Assembly (NCBI GenBank): GCA_949316235.1
Contig: OX438751.1
Coordinates: forward strand, 15,376,801 to 15,440,800
From: Oegoconia quadripuncta
Taxonomy: Eukaryota; Arthropoda; Insecta; Lepidoptera; Autostichidae
Direction: 5' to 3'
Length of the DNA: 64,000 nt
The position numbers and the translations under genes are program-made. How positions within the stretch are numbered: position 1 is the stretch's first letter; the number at the start of each line of letters is the position of its first letter. The notes under the pieces were generated by a model, which saw nothing but the letters and a program-made list of their open reading frames with translations, made no database searches and had not been told where the DNA came from. Below, in pieces: positions 12,191-22,199 of the stretch.

Positions 12191-13130
12191 TGCCACCTTG
12201 AACGGATGGTAGCCAGCCTGTTCTACTTAGACACGAAGCCGACTGGATGAAGGCATCGATCTAGTTCTGCCGCAACAACGTAAATATCCTGCAGAGTAAC
12301 GGATCTTAGATCTGGGCCCGTATTCCATATGGTTCGATACCTAATCGGTATTCTATACTCAATTCGCTACCGAAAAGTTTCAAATTTTGTATGTATTTGT
12401 GTGAACACAAGCGCATTCGAAATTTAAAAGTTTCCGATACCGATTTCAAATGTCAATTTTGGAACCCTTACAATAGGTACGGGGACTGTTTGCGTATCTA
12501 CAGACATTGAAATTCGAATTCTCATTATTTTTGCCGTCCATGGGAGATGTTATTTTAATCGCCTCGGGGGGCAGGCTAGTTGACTGTTGATATTTGGGAG
12601 CTCCGCTATACTAATGAAATTGCTGATACCTACTTCACGGTTCTTTAATAAATAAGTAAAATCCCGACAACAAACGAATTACCTGGCCTATGAATCAGGT
12701 AAAGAAATAAATTTCTAAATTTCCCTGACCGCAATCTTTATCGTGGCTGCCAAAGTACAAAATCACTACGCCGCTGTTTACTCTGTCGGGTATAGCCGGC
12801 ATACGATGCGGTAGGTGTTTTGCCCTGAAATGCAGGACATATTCAATAAACGAAGAGATTAGATATTGAATTATTGTGCTCTGCCAAATTACAGTCGAAT
12901 TACAGTTTTATCGAATTGTGATTATTTCTGTACAATAAACAATTAATTCGTATAAAAGTCTGATAATTTAAATGCAATCTGCAATAAGCCAGGCAGGATC
13001 ATTTTCATCATAAGAACGTGGCCTTAAGAAACTAGATAATGTAATTACAAAAGATACGTGCCCTGTAATAATAATATTATGAAATTGCGTTGCACCGTTG
13101 TGCATGATCTTTGCGTTTGCATTGTTTTAA
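12191..13130. other. Non-coding stretch with a possible MITE fragment
   Basis: At 12300-12480 the motifs 'ttcgatacctaatcggtatt' and 'ttccgataccgattt' are in partial inverted arrangement. Similar motifs recur at 33535-33670. The rest is unassigned. Confidence 0.4.
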
Positions 13131-13302
13131 TTTAATTATACTTCGTCGTTACATCCTCGACATTTAAGTTCACCAGGTAGTCCACTCTTCTATGTACTAG
13201 GCATCAAGCACAATTTCAGAGCTGAAAATGCTAAAAAAAAAAATACAAGTACCCTCCTCCCGCGCCCCCACCCGGCCCCGACTCGTGCGCCGAAACGTCA
13301 TT
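13131..13302 (+). repeat. Left inverted terminal repeat of DIRS-like element
   Basis: Positions 13145-13302 are the reverse complement of 18444-18600 with very few mismatches, including a GC-rich tract that ends near 'cgccgaaacgtcatt'. The outer 13131-13156 differs from the right end and is matched instead by the first half of the internal complementary region (18265-18311). Confidence 0.92.
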
Positions 13303-13724
13303 CGCTTTTTTTGTGCGGGCATCAAAGCATCGAAATTTTTTCTCCTTACCAAAATTTTAAGTGAATATCTGTTGTATCGTGCGATATTACCGCGTGTGAT
13401 TGTGTGGAGGTTTTTTCCGGGATGGGGAAACGGAAACATAAGAATTTCGACGAACATATTGAAAGGAAAATAAGGCGCCTCGAAAGGCGACTTAGGATGC
13501 GTGACTAGTGACGAAGGTTAGTGACGTGATTATTCATACTTTGTATTAATTTACTGTTCTATTTATTCTTCCGACACACACGGAATCATCTCATATACTT
13601 ATCTTGCGTAGTGCATGAACTACAATAAGTAGTCATACTTGGTCACATCGCCGGAATTACAGAAATTTTTTTTTTTAATCTACCGCCCAATAATATTGGA
13701 TTTACATCGACTGTTTCTTTAATA

Positions 13725-13788
13725 TTTTTTCTGGATACTTTGACTATTTTGAATATTAATTCAAAATAGTCAAAGTATCCAGAAAAAA
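13725..13788. repeat. Perfect 30-bp-arm hairpin inside DIRS-like element
   Basis: Arms 13725-13754 and 13759-13788 are exact reverse complements around the 4-nt loop ATTA. A (TA)n run follows immediately at about 13789-13805. It lies in the degraded gag 5' region and is not part of the known DIRS plan. Confidence 0.92.
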
Positions 13789-13821
13789 TTATATATATAT
13801 ATATAACAGCGTATTAACGCC

Positions 13822-14469
13822 ATAGAAATATTTAACTTTACAATAGTATCTGAAGAATTTCAGCTCAGTTTTCCTATATTATAAAGAGAAATCTAGCTCG
13901 TTTGACTTTGAACGATGTTGCAAATTGTACTATGGCGAGATCATGGTCGTATATTATATAGAACCAGTATAAATTATTACACTATAGAAATACTTAACTT
14001 TACAATAGTATCTGAAGAATTTCAGCTCAGTTATGCTTTATTATAATGAGAAATTTAGCTCGTTTGACTGTGAACGATGATGCAAATCGTACTATGACGA
14101 GATCATGGTCGCATATTATATAGAACCAGTATAAATTATTACGCTATAGAAATACTTAACTTTACAATAGCATCTGAAGAATTTCAGCTCAGTTATGCTA
14201 TATTATAATGAGAAATTTAGCTCGTTTGACTATGAACGATGATGCAAATCGTACTATGGCGAGATCATGGTCGCATATTATATAGAACCAGTATAAATTA
14301 TTACGCTATAGAAATACTTAACTTTACAATAGTATCTGAAGAATTTCAGCTCAGTTATGCTTTATTATAATGAGAAATTTAGCTCGTTTGACTGTGAACG
14401 ATGATGCAAATCGTACTATGGCGAGATCATGGTCGCATATTATATAGAACCAGTATAAATTTATTTAAC
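13822..14469 (+). repeat. Four-copy 162-bp tandem array in DIRS-like element
   Basis: The anchor 'atagaaata' recurs at 13822, 13984, 14146 and 14308, a period of exactly 162 bp (54 codons). The last three copies are closest to one another and copy 1 is the most diverged (for example 'ttttcctatattataaag' where the others have 'ttatgct.tattataatg'). Every copy carries the same in-frame stops, so the array expanded after, or independently of, loss of coding. Confidence 0.9.
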
Positions 14470-15315
14470 GTGGTACTATGACGAGATTATAGTCAAACGT
14501 ATTCTTACCAATGAATACTACGGCGCGACCGTAGTTGCATACTTTCATATCTAGTACTGTGACGTGATTACAGTCAAAATGTCATGCCGTGATCATGACT
14601 TTGGTATCCTGTACTTACAGAATCAGGAAGTCCGAGGGCCTCTTGCTCAAGATATAGAAGTCCAAGTCCGGTACCCTTATCTATTAGCTCAGATAATGCG
14701 GGCTTAAGCCCTATCATGCGGTCAGCCATAACCGTGGTCGATTACGACATAAACAAGACGAGAGATGCCACAGGGGATCCACCCGACTTACCAGCTGGCC
14801 AAGCTCGCGTATCCGATCTCCCGGCGACAGCAGTCTAGTCTTCAACTGAAAGACCGGGAGCCGCCTCAGTCGAGCCATCAACTTCTACGGCTTTACCAAG
14901 AAATATTTTAGAGGCGTTAGGCGATTCGAAGGTTAAACAGGAACTCTTCGGATCCAAAATCCATGATGACGTCTCTAAACGCTGGGGTCGGATATTATCG
15001 GAAGGTCTGAATAAGGACCAAAGTAAAGCAATTACAGATAAATTGCTGATACCGGAGAATTTTCAGCTTGTGAAGGCGCCTAAATTGAATCCTGAAATTT
15101 CGGCTGTTCTAACAGAATCCGCTAGGAACAGAGATAAGCGCTTAGAGAAAGCTCAGTAACATCTGGGGCTAGGTATAGCCGGCCTTACTAGTGTCACGTC
15201 GAAGCTTATGGCGATGGCGACAATATAGACAAAATCGAGCTTATTAAAAAGCTTTCCGAAATCGTTATCCGACTCCGTCGAAAGCAGCAGTTCCCAAATC
15301 GACGCCCAAAACCCA

Positions 15316-17213
15316 ATAGAGGTGAGCGGTCACATAGGCCGTTTAAAATATTTTATTGATAATTGGAGATCCATTACAAGTGATCCTGTTATTTTACAGA
15401 TCGTATCTGGTTATAAGATACCTTTTAATCGGCCAGTTACTCAAATAACAGAACCAGTTAATAATGAATTTTCACTTTCAGAGAAACATAATTTGAATTT
15501 AGAGATCTCAAAGTTAACCCAAACTAAAGCCATTTTGCCATGTGCTGATAAACCGGTCAGTTCATATCTAAGATATTTCTCACACCAAAAAGTGACGGTG
15601 AAAATAGATGCATACTTAATTTGAAAGCATTAAATAAGTGTGTCGAAACACAACACTTTAAAATGGAGGACATTCGTACAGCCACGAAATTAATGTCCCC
15701 GTCGTGTTTTATGGCAAATATCGATCTCAAAGATACATATTTTTTAATATCGGTGCATCCTTAGTATCGGAAGTTTTTAAGATTTAAATTCAACGGCCAA
15801 ACTTATGAATTTCAGTGCCTTCCGTTTGGTCTACGATCAGCCCCATATGTCTTAACCAAGTTGCTGAAGCCGGTTGCATCTTTCCTTAGGAGTAAAGGGT
15901 TACTCTTAGTCGTATATTTGGATGATATTTTGTGTCTGGGGTATTCGTATAGGGATTGCCAAAATTGTGTTTCTGAAACAGTAAACGTATTACACTTTCC
16001 GGGGCTGGCAATTAATACCGAAAGGAGCCACTTGTTACCAAGTCAAATTTGTACGTTCTTAGGATTCGAACTGAATTCAGTTGACATGAATATGGGCTTA
16101 CCCTTAAACAAGCGTAATAAAAATTTTATCTCTTGTTAAAGACATATCAAAAAAGAATATTTTGACGATTAGGGAGTTCGCTCAATTCGTCGGTGTCCTC
16201 ACCTCAGCTTGTCCAGCCATTGCCTACGGTTGGGTATACACAAAACGTTTTGAAAGTTAGAAATATCGAGCATTACAACGATCTAATGATGATTATGACA
16301 AGAAAATGGCCATTAGTAAAGCTTTACTACATGATTTTACATGGTGGGAAGGACATATTATGTCTTCTAAGAATCCTTTTTCGTCGCGATCAAAAGGCTT
16401 TAGAAATTTTTTCAGACGCCTCCTTATCAGGGTGGGGCGTAATGTGTAACAGGGAGCGCGCCAGCGGATTTCGGGAATATTCCAACTAAATTTTTTAGAG
16501 CTTAAAGCGGCTCTTATGGGTCTAAAATGTTCTGCAAGCGAAATGCACGATTCAGAAATTTTACTTCGTATCGATAACACTGTACCTATTTCATATATTA
16601 ACAGAATGGGTGGCGTACAGTATAATCATTTAAATGATATTACACGCGAGATATAGTTATTTTGCGAAGAGCGTCGACTGTACATTTTCACATCATATAT
16701 TAGATCGAAAGACAACACCGAAGCTGACGAGGAGTCGAGACGCACCAATATTGATGCGGAATGGGATCTCTCACAGACTGTCTTTAGAGACATCGTAAGC
16801 AACTTTGGGCAGCCTGAGATAGACCTCTTCGCATCTCGTTTGAACAACAAATGCTCTAAGTACATAACGTGGAAACGAGACCCGTCCGCCTTCAATATTG
16901 ACGTGTTTACACTGGATTGGAGTAATTATTACTTTTACGCCTTCCCACCATTCTCACTTATTCTCAAATGTCTGCGTAAAATTGTCGACGACGAAGCCAC
17001 AGGCATCATGGTTGTGCCTTTCTGGCCAAGTCAACCATGGTAGCCATTGCTCCATTCACTGGCGTGCAAAGACCCTGTGTATTTTCATCCCGACAATCAG
17101 TTACTGATGTCTCCTTTCAGAGAACCGCATCCCTTTTGGAGAACCCTTATCCTGGCGTCGTGCCAATTATCAGGGAAGCGTATAGGCGACGCTCACTCAA
17201 GCCAGATACAGTA
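15316..17213 (+). pseudogene. Broken reverse transcriptase/RNase H of DIRS-like element
   Basis: Reading through frame changes, the order is: an N-terminal stretch GRLKYFIDNWRSITSD (from about 15334); RT motif A with the aspartate of NIDLKD (codon at 15723); the LPFGL region; the catalytic YLDD box (15915-15926); FAQFVGVL; the RNase H core EIFSDAS (Asp codon 16415) and RIDNT; the NTEADEESR region; then FGQPEIDLFASRLN and FYAFPPFSLILK. The last two blocks are typical of the segment between RNase H and recombinase in DIRS/Ngaro-type elements. Lesions include TAG at 15762 after VHP, TAG at 16654, TAG at 17041 and frameshifts near 15600, 16140 and 16480. The family's role is copying element RNA into circular DNA. 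The 3' end overlaps the recombinase frame, as is normal for DIRS. Confidence 0.9.
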
Positions 17214-18163
17214 GATATTATGGTGCCTTCCCTCTCAGTAAATTCCCTAAAACAATACAATGTGACATTGAAAAAGTGGTGGCAATTTTCCATTGCAGAA
17301 AATATTGACTGTTATAACGCAACCGTTCCTCAAATTCTTGAATTTCTAACAATTCAACATAATAAGGGAGCAAGCTACTCTAGCTTGAACACTTACCGTT
17401 CTGCCCTCAGTATAATATTTGGCAAATGGTTCAGTGAGAATGACCAAGTGATAAGGTTTATGAAAGGCGTCTTTAAGACCTGCTTTTCCGAGGTATCAAT
17501 TTACGTGGGATCCTAAGTTAGTTCTTGATTTTGTAGGAAATCTATATCCAAACGATAGTTTGTCTTTAGATAGAATTTGTAAAAAGACAGCGTGTCTCCT
17601 TGCATTATCTTCAGGACAACGGGTCCAGACCCCATCCCTTATTAAATTATCTTGCATTACATTTAATCAAGACATTATTGAAATAATAATCTTTTATTAT
17701 TATTTCAATAATTAAATAAATTTGATTAAAACTTCGGCACCTGGTCGGCTAATGCCACGTCTTATTATTCCTTTCTTCCCGATCAGGGAAGAGATTTGTC
17801 CTGCAAAGGCACTTACGTCATATATTGAGATTACGAAACAGTTCCGAATGAACTCTAATACTGACCGTTTATTCCTCACGACAAAAAAGCCGATACTTAA
17901 CGCAAGTTCCTCAACCATCAGTCGATGGATCAAGGGGATAATGGAAGAAAGCGGCATAGATACTGACACCTTTTCTGCCCATAGCACTCGTCACGCTTCT
18001 ACGTCGGCAGCCCACCGTAAAGACGTGTCTATCGAACTAATTAAGAGAACCGCAGGTTGGACGGGCACCTCCCTTGTTTTCGCAAAAATTTTACAATCGG
18101 TCTCTCTTGATGAATGATGGAGAAAGTGCATTTGCAGAAGCAGTATTTGATTGTAATAATTAA
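17037..18163 (+). pseudogene. Broken tyrosine recombinase of DIRS-like element
   Basis: The N-terminal part (17037-17516) has a core-binding-like helix region (VNSLKQYNVTLKKWW ... SYSSLNTYRSALS). A one-base A insertion near 17480 shifts the frame; downstream the catalytic box I arginine is seen in LSSGQRVQT (about 17613-17640). A nested hairpin (17662-17730) introduces an in-frame TAA. The C-terminal part (17722-18117) has box II HSTRHAS with the H-x-x-R pair and the GW of KRTAGWT. A further extra A in the run at 18084-18088 throws the nucleophile out of frame: the tyrosine of FYNR is encoded by TAC at 18092-18094 in the next frame, which then continues to a stop at 18161. In the family this enzyme joins the circular cDNA to the target. 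All catalytic residues remain recognisable, but this copy is inactive. Confidence 0.92.
17662..17730. repeat. Nested hairpin interrupting the recombinase
   Basis: Inner arms 17674-17690 and 17696-17712 are perfect 17-bp complements around CTTTT. Outer arms TTTAATCAA (17662-17670) and TTGATTAAA (17722-17730) are also perfect. It sits between the box I arginine and the rest of the catalytic domain and adds a stop codon without changing frame. Confidence 0.9.
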
Positions 18164-18242
18164 TATTGTAATAATAATTAAGATATGTAATTTGATAAAA
18201 TAAAAGTTGATTGTCAAACGTATAACCAATGTTCTAATGTTA

Positions 18243-18425
18243 TTTCGCAAACGCGCTAAACATCTACCTGGTGAACTTAAATGTCGAGGATGTAACGACG
18301 AAGTATAATTAAAGGTTAAACAAACTTACCTAAGTGAAGTTTGACCATAATTATATGAGTCGTTACATCCGAAGGCATTTAAGAACCCTCCCATAACCCA
18401 TATCCCCCACATAAGTTTGCGAAAT
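18243..18425. repeat. Internal complementary region of DIRS-like element
   Basis: Positions 18265-18311 are the reverse complement of the left outer end (about 13131-13180), and 18307-18389 the reverse complement of the right outer end (about 18572-18654). The two halves meet at 'tataattaaaggtt', the circle junction. The block is bracketed by a perfect 11-bp inverted pair, ATTTCGCAAAC at 18243-18253 and GTTTGCGAAAT at 18415-18425. In DIRS elements this region is thought to template completion of the ends and circularisation. Confidence 0.9.
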
Positions 18426-18443
18426 ACCAGTAAACTCTAAAGA

Positions 18444-18657
18444 AATGACGTTTCGGCGCACGAGTCGGGGCCGGGTGGCGGCGCGGGAGGAGGGTACTTG
18501 TATTTTTTTTTTTAGCATTTTCAGCTCTGAAATTGTGCTTGATGCCTAGTACATAGAAGAGTGGACTACCTGGTGAACTTAAATGCCTTCGGATGTAACG
18601 ACTCATATAATTATGGTCAAACTTCACTTAGGTAAGTTTGTTTAACCTTTAATTTAC
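18444..18657 (-). repeat. Right inverted terminal repeat of DIRS-like element
   Basis: Positions 18444-18600 are the reverse complement of the left repeat. The outer 55 bp or so (18600-18657, 'actcatataattatggtcaa' onward to 'aacctttaatt') is unique to this end and is matched by the second half of the internal complementary region. Such end-specific extensions are expected in DIRS elements. Confidence 0.9.
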
Positions 18658-19118
18658 CTGTAAAGTAAACATCCAGATGCCAATTTACGCGTTTCTTTGA
18701 TATTTATGATACAGTTTCTCAATACGAATCAATAATCTACAAAATTTTAAAAATCGTACAAAAGTAATAAAACTCCTGATCAATTTGCAACCTAAATATA
18801 TCAAAGAACAATTAACATGCAGTTTGGAGGTAGTGACTTTCAGATCAAACGTGTAAAAAAAAGATTTGGAACGAGTACGATTTCATGTCAAAAAATTACA
18901 ATGTCCGCAATGCATAGATTTAATTGTAACATAAGCCGAGAGCAGGCTGAAAACCAGTGCTGAGCGATTTATGTCACTCAGTGTTTACTGAGACTGCCAC
19001 ACACGCATTCATTGTAGTACCTAGCCTAAAGGACTAACCTTTGCTTAATCTAGGTACATCTGTTTTGGTTGTATGTGGTTTTTTCTGGGTGGAAATAAAT
19101 AGTTTCAATGGTTTATAT

Positions 19119-19164
19119 TGTAATTCTGTTATAGTTATTAGATAATATCTATAACAGAATTACA
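19119..19164. repeat. Perfect hairpin, 16-bp arms
   Basis: TGTAATTCTGTTATAG (19119-19134) and its exact reverse complement (19149-19164) enclose a 14-nt AT-rich loop. Confidence 0.85.
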
Positions 19165-19765
19165 AAATTACGCCATACTAAACAAAACATACATAAGGTT
19201 CACAAAATGTTGCAAAAGTGAGCTCTTGCGCACTAAGTACTCGTATTTATTATACAGGGTGAATTTGAATTCGTGTAATTCCCATTAAATAGTGACGCTA
19301 CTCTTGATAACTAATAACTTTCCCCAAGGAACCATAGTCGAATTCGATCAAAAAATTTTCGATTAATACAAAGTAAACCATTCTGAAACTACATTTAGTA
19401 TGGAAGTCCAATAATTTTCGGCTGGTGAATCCACTTCTAATTACGAACAACTTTCCACTATGAACTATAACCGTATTCAGCCGAAAATTTTTTGATCTTT
19501 AAAAGTGGTTTCAGAATGGTTTACTATGTATGGGAAATCGGAAATTACTAAAGTTTGGATGTTTGTTACTCAATTACGGCGATACTGATGAACGGATTTG
19601 GATGAAATTTGGTAAAACACATTGCAACTACTTTCTTTAAATATAATGTGCATGTATTATACAATTCCTGGAAGAAATTCGCTAAATGAAATGAAAACCG
19701 CATTCCGTGGTTTAGGAGAAGTAAGCAGATAAACAGAAAGATACACGACTTTGTTTTATATACTA

Positions 19766-19970
19766 CTAGCTTTCCGACCGCGGCTTCGCTTGCATGGAAT
19801 AACTTTATCGCGGAATTTGTTTATCCTGCGGAAACTACTCACTTTACGGGATCCAGTGTATATTCTACCTATGTAGGTATATAGTTCATCCGTTGCGCCA
19901 TGATTGAGCAACAAACGAACAAACAAATAAATAAACAAACATCCAAACTTTCGCATTTATAATATTACTT
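19766..19970 (+). repeat. Interspersed repeat E, diverged copy
   Basis: It begins 'ctagctttccgaccgcggct' and ends 'aaacatccaaactttcgcat' 'ttataatatta', the same start and end logic as the copies at 10206 and 33279. Confidence 0.55.
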
Positions 19971-20334
19971 AGATTTAGTGATATAATCTTCTCAATTACT
20001 CTTTGTTGAACTTGCACTCAGGGTTGAATGAGAAAATACAAATAGATGCAAGTACGAGCAAAAAGGTGTTACCTTAGAACAATTAATTATGAACTAAGTA
20101 TCCTTCGATATAATTAACCGTCGAGATTATTAATTAATCGTCCATTATTGTTTTTTTAGATTGCTGTTGACAGTTACCAGCACCTTTTTATTATGTTCTC
20201 TGTTTTTTTTTATTATGTTTTTATTATGACTTCGTCCGCGTGGATATAGAAGTAAAATCTGTTTTTTATCACGGTAAAATATAGCAATGGAAAAAAACTG
20301 CAGCGCGTTCTAAAATATCACTATCTAGCCTTCT

Positions 20335-20372
20335 AGGGTTCCGTAGTCAACAAGGAACCCTTAGAATTTCAG
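20335..20372 (-). repeat. End fragment of repeat family G
   Basis: 'agggttccgtagtcaacaag' 'gaaccctt' is the imperfectly palindromic end of a common lepidopteran repeat also seen near 28450-28475 and related to the copies at 21640, 27775 and 45618. Confidence 0.5.
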
Positions 20373-20504
20373 GGCTTGTTTACCAGTTTACTTATAAATC
20401 AGCGTCAAGTAAAAAGGAGTGGTTTATTTAGGTTTACCTTAACCAGGCCGATCGCGCTAAGTTTGAACGTTATTACCGAAGCTAAACCAAAAACGTTCCG
20501 TTAA

Positions 20505-21145
20505 GCACATTTCGTATCGCGGTAATCATGAAATTAATATAGTATTAGTTTTTAATACTTGTGGTTAGCATTTTGGGTTTGGTTTTACTTTGGTAGCGTC
20601 AACGATATTATCGTTCACAAAAAATAGCGCAATACCTTTTTTTACCTCAGCTAAACTATTTTTTTTATCCACGACGGATTCGTACTTGACCTCATTCACA
20701 CCTGATGTTAAGTGAAGATATGGTCGAAGGTGGAAGCGTACTGACCCGGAAACCCCAACACATTTGGGGGACTGGCTATCTTATCTCTGACAACCGGAAC
20801 ACAACAATGCTATTAACATTGCTGCTTGGCGGCAGATTTAGATAAGATGGTGGTAGCTAGCCAGGCGGACATTTTAAAATGCCCTACCACCAACCAAACC
20901 GAGTACTTAAACAAGTACCCTGCTGGGGATCGAACCCGCGACCTCCGAATCGTAAACCCAATGTTTACATTGAGCCACGGAGGCGGTTGAATTTCGAATC
21001 GCGGTAATCATGACATTGAAATAGTATTACTTTTTAATACTCGTGGTTAGCAATTTGGATTTGGTTTTACTTTGATAGCGTCAACGATATAATCGTTCAC
21101 AAAAAGTAGTGCAATAACATTTTTTACTAAGGCTAAACTAAAGCT
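20505..21145 (+). repeat. Direct repeat of about 140 bp flanking a SINE
   Basis: The unit from 'tttcgtatcgcggtaatcat' (about 20509-20650) recurs from 'tttcgaatcgcggtaatcat' (about 20993-21135) with roughly 10-15 per cent differences. Both contain 'ttggttttacttt', 'agcgtcaacgatat' and 'atcgttcacaaaaa'. The family B SINE at 20688-20985 lies between them. The repeats are far too long and diverged to be a target-site duplication. Confidence 0.8.
20688..20985 (-). repeat. SINE family B, full-length, minus strand
   Basis: On the minus strand a tRNA-like head (A box in 'cgtggctcaatg', B box GGTTCGATCCC) leads into the body with 'cctggctagctaccaccatc' and 'ttgtgttccggttgtcagag' and the tail 'caggtgtgaatgaggtcaag'. 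This is one of two near-complete family B copies here. Confidence 0.85.
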
Positions 21146-21639
21146 AAACCAAGACCAAAAACGTTCCGTTGAAACGATAAAACCGTTGGAAACTAGCGTG
21201 ATTGGGCCCCTGTTTTCTTAATGAGTGAAATCAAATGTTTTATCTATCTAAATGGGTTTTCCATCAATTTAGCGGTTCTTAGTGGTTTTTATTTCGTTCC
21301 TACCGACGATGCCGTCTCTATCACGATAACCTTCAAACGAAGCCGACGCGTGCAGTGTCTGTCTGAATTAAACCGGTTATTTAGGCTTTAGGTAGCGCTC
21401 TCATTTCGGACGCGCTCCGAACGAAAACTTTTCAGAAATCCGGTATTAACATTTATTTACCGGTATTTTCGAAACCGGTCATAAGCCCATCGCCATGTCC
21501 GTCTATCTCTCCGAGCCTTAGCTCAGCTCTTAATACTAGAAAGCCGTAATTTGGCTTGGGTTAACTTATTAATCACGTCAATAAAGTGGTAAAATACAAT
21601 ATTGAAAAATATTTTTTAGGGTACCCTAGGTACACGTAA

Positions 21640-22047
21640 AGTCGGGATGAATTTTCTTTTATTTTCGTACCACAACGTATGGTGTCGTTGAATAGGTTGT
21701 TCGATAATATTACAAGTTATTTTGAACAGTTTTTCAATTTAGGGAACCGTTTAAAAAATATTAAACTTTTAAGTGCTAGTTTTTATAAAAGTCAAGTGTC
21801 GTCGTCGTGGTCCCCTACCAGCTATATTCACAGCAGTAGTACCTTTAATGAAGTTAAAGGAAAAACTATCACGTGTAAGTAGGTTTTACAAGTTAGTGAG
21901 TAATAGTCTAAAAACTTATATAATATACTTTCCTTTGAAAATTATTTATCAAACAACATGGCCCCCTTATAAGTACGCACATTGTGAGGGCAAGTACGCA
22001 ACCCTACACTGCGCGTGGCCCGACACGCACTTGGCCGGTTTTTAATC
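21640..22047 (-). repeat. Repeat family G, minus strand
   Basis: On the minus strand it starts 'aaaaaccggccaagtgcgtg' 'tcgggccacgcg'. The family's plus-strand copies are at 27775-28150 and 45618-46140. The motif is known to me as a very abundant lepidopteran interspersed repeat; its class is uncertain. Confidence 0.6.
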
Positions 22048-22199
22048 AATCAATCAAATACGCTTTATTGTTTAAATAAGGAAGGTACATTTAAATATCT
22101 TAGAAACTACAAATTAGGCGGCTTTAAATACTATTTTATAATTTAATATATAAATACATATTATTTATTATATATATTGTTATTAAATGAATATAAAAG

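Larger units (their letters stand above)
13422..15356 (+). pseudogene. Broken gag-like gene of the DIRS-like element
   Basis: ATG at 13422 opens a basic 28-residue peptide beginning MGKRKHKNFDEHIERK, rich in K, R and E as in DIRS gag N-termini, then stops at 13506. The next frame, traceable from about 14475 to 15157, reads into a segment starting near 14890 with PRNILEALGDSKVKQELFG and KRWGRILSEGL, which looks like the conserved gag core. It has a TAG near 14836, several TGA codons where TGG would fit, and a TAA after KRLEKAQ near 15157. The last part, in another frame (about 15228-15356), is arginine-rich (PNRRPKPNRGERSHRPFK) and overlaps the start of the RT frame. Between 13510 and 14470 lie a long hairpin and a tandem array. 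Function in the family: nucleocapsid-like packaging of element RNA. This copy is dead. Confidence 0.75.
13131..18657 (+). mobile_element. DIRS-like tyrosine-recombinase retrotransposon, decayed
   Basis: The element has inverted terminal repeats (13131-13302 and 18444-18657), three recognisable protein regions in DIRS order (gag, RT/RNase H, tyrosine recombinase) and, just inside the right repeat, an internal complementary region (about 18257-18389). One half of that region is the reverse complement of the left outer end and the other half that of the right outer end. This is the hallmark of DIRS elements, which replicate through a circular intermediate and integrate with a tyrosine recombinase instead of a DDE integrase, leaving no target duplication. 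Both outer ends and the internal junction share TTTAATT, so the exchange site can be placed there. All three genes carry stops or frameshifts, so the copy cannot be autonomous. The total of about 5.5 kb is normal for the group. Confidence 0.93.
18658..20330. other. Non-coding stretch with repeat relics
   Basis: No gene is supported. A repeat opening 'ttatacagggtgaa' lies at about 19250-19560 with partial inverted symmetry ('aaaccattctgaaa' near 19378 and 'tttcagaatggttt' near 19510). Repeat E is at 19766-19970. Confidence 0.5.

Noticed and set aside
13197..13473. Protein genes on both strands over the left terminal repeat
   Set aside because: The region is the DIRS inverted repeat; the GC-rich tract creates open frames on both strands.
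13822..14469. CRISPR array
   Set aside because: The units are 162 bp with no repeat-spacer alternation, in a eukaryotic retroelement.
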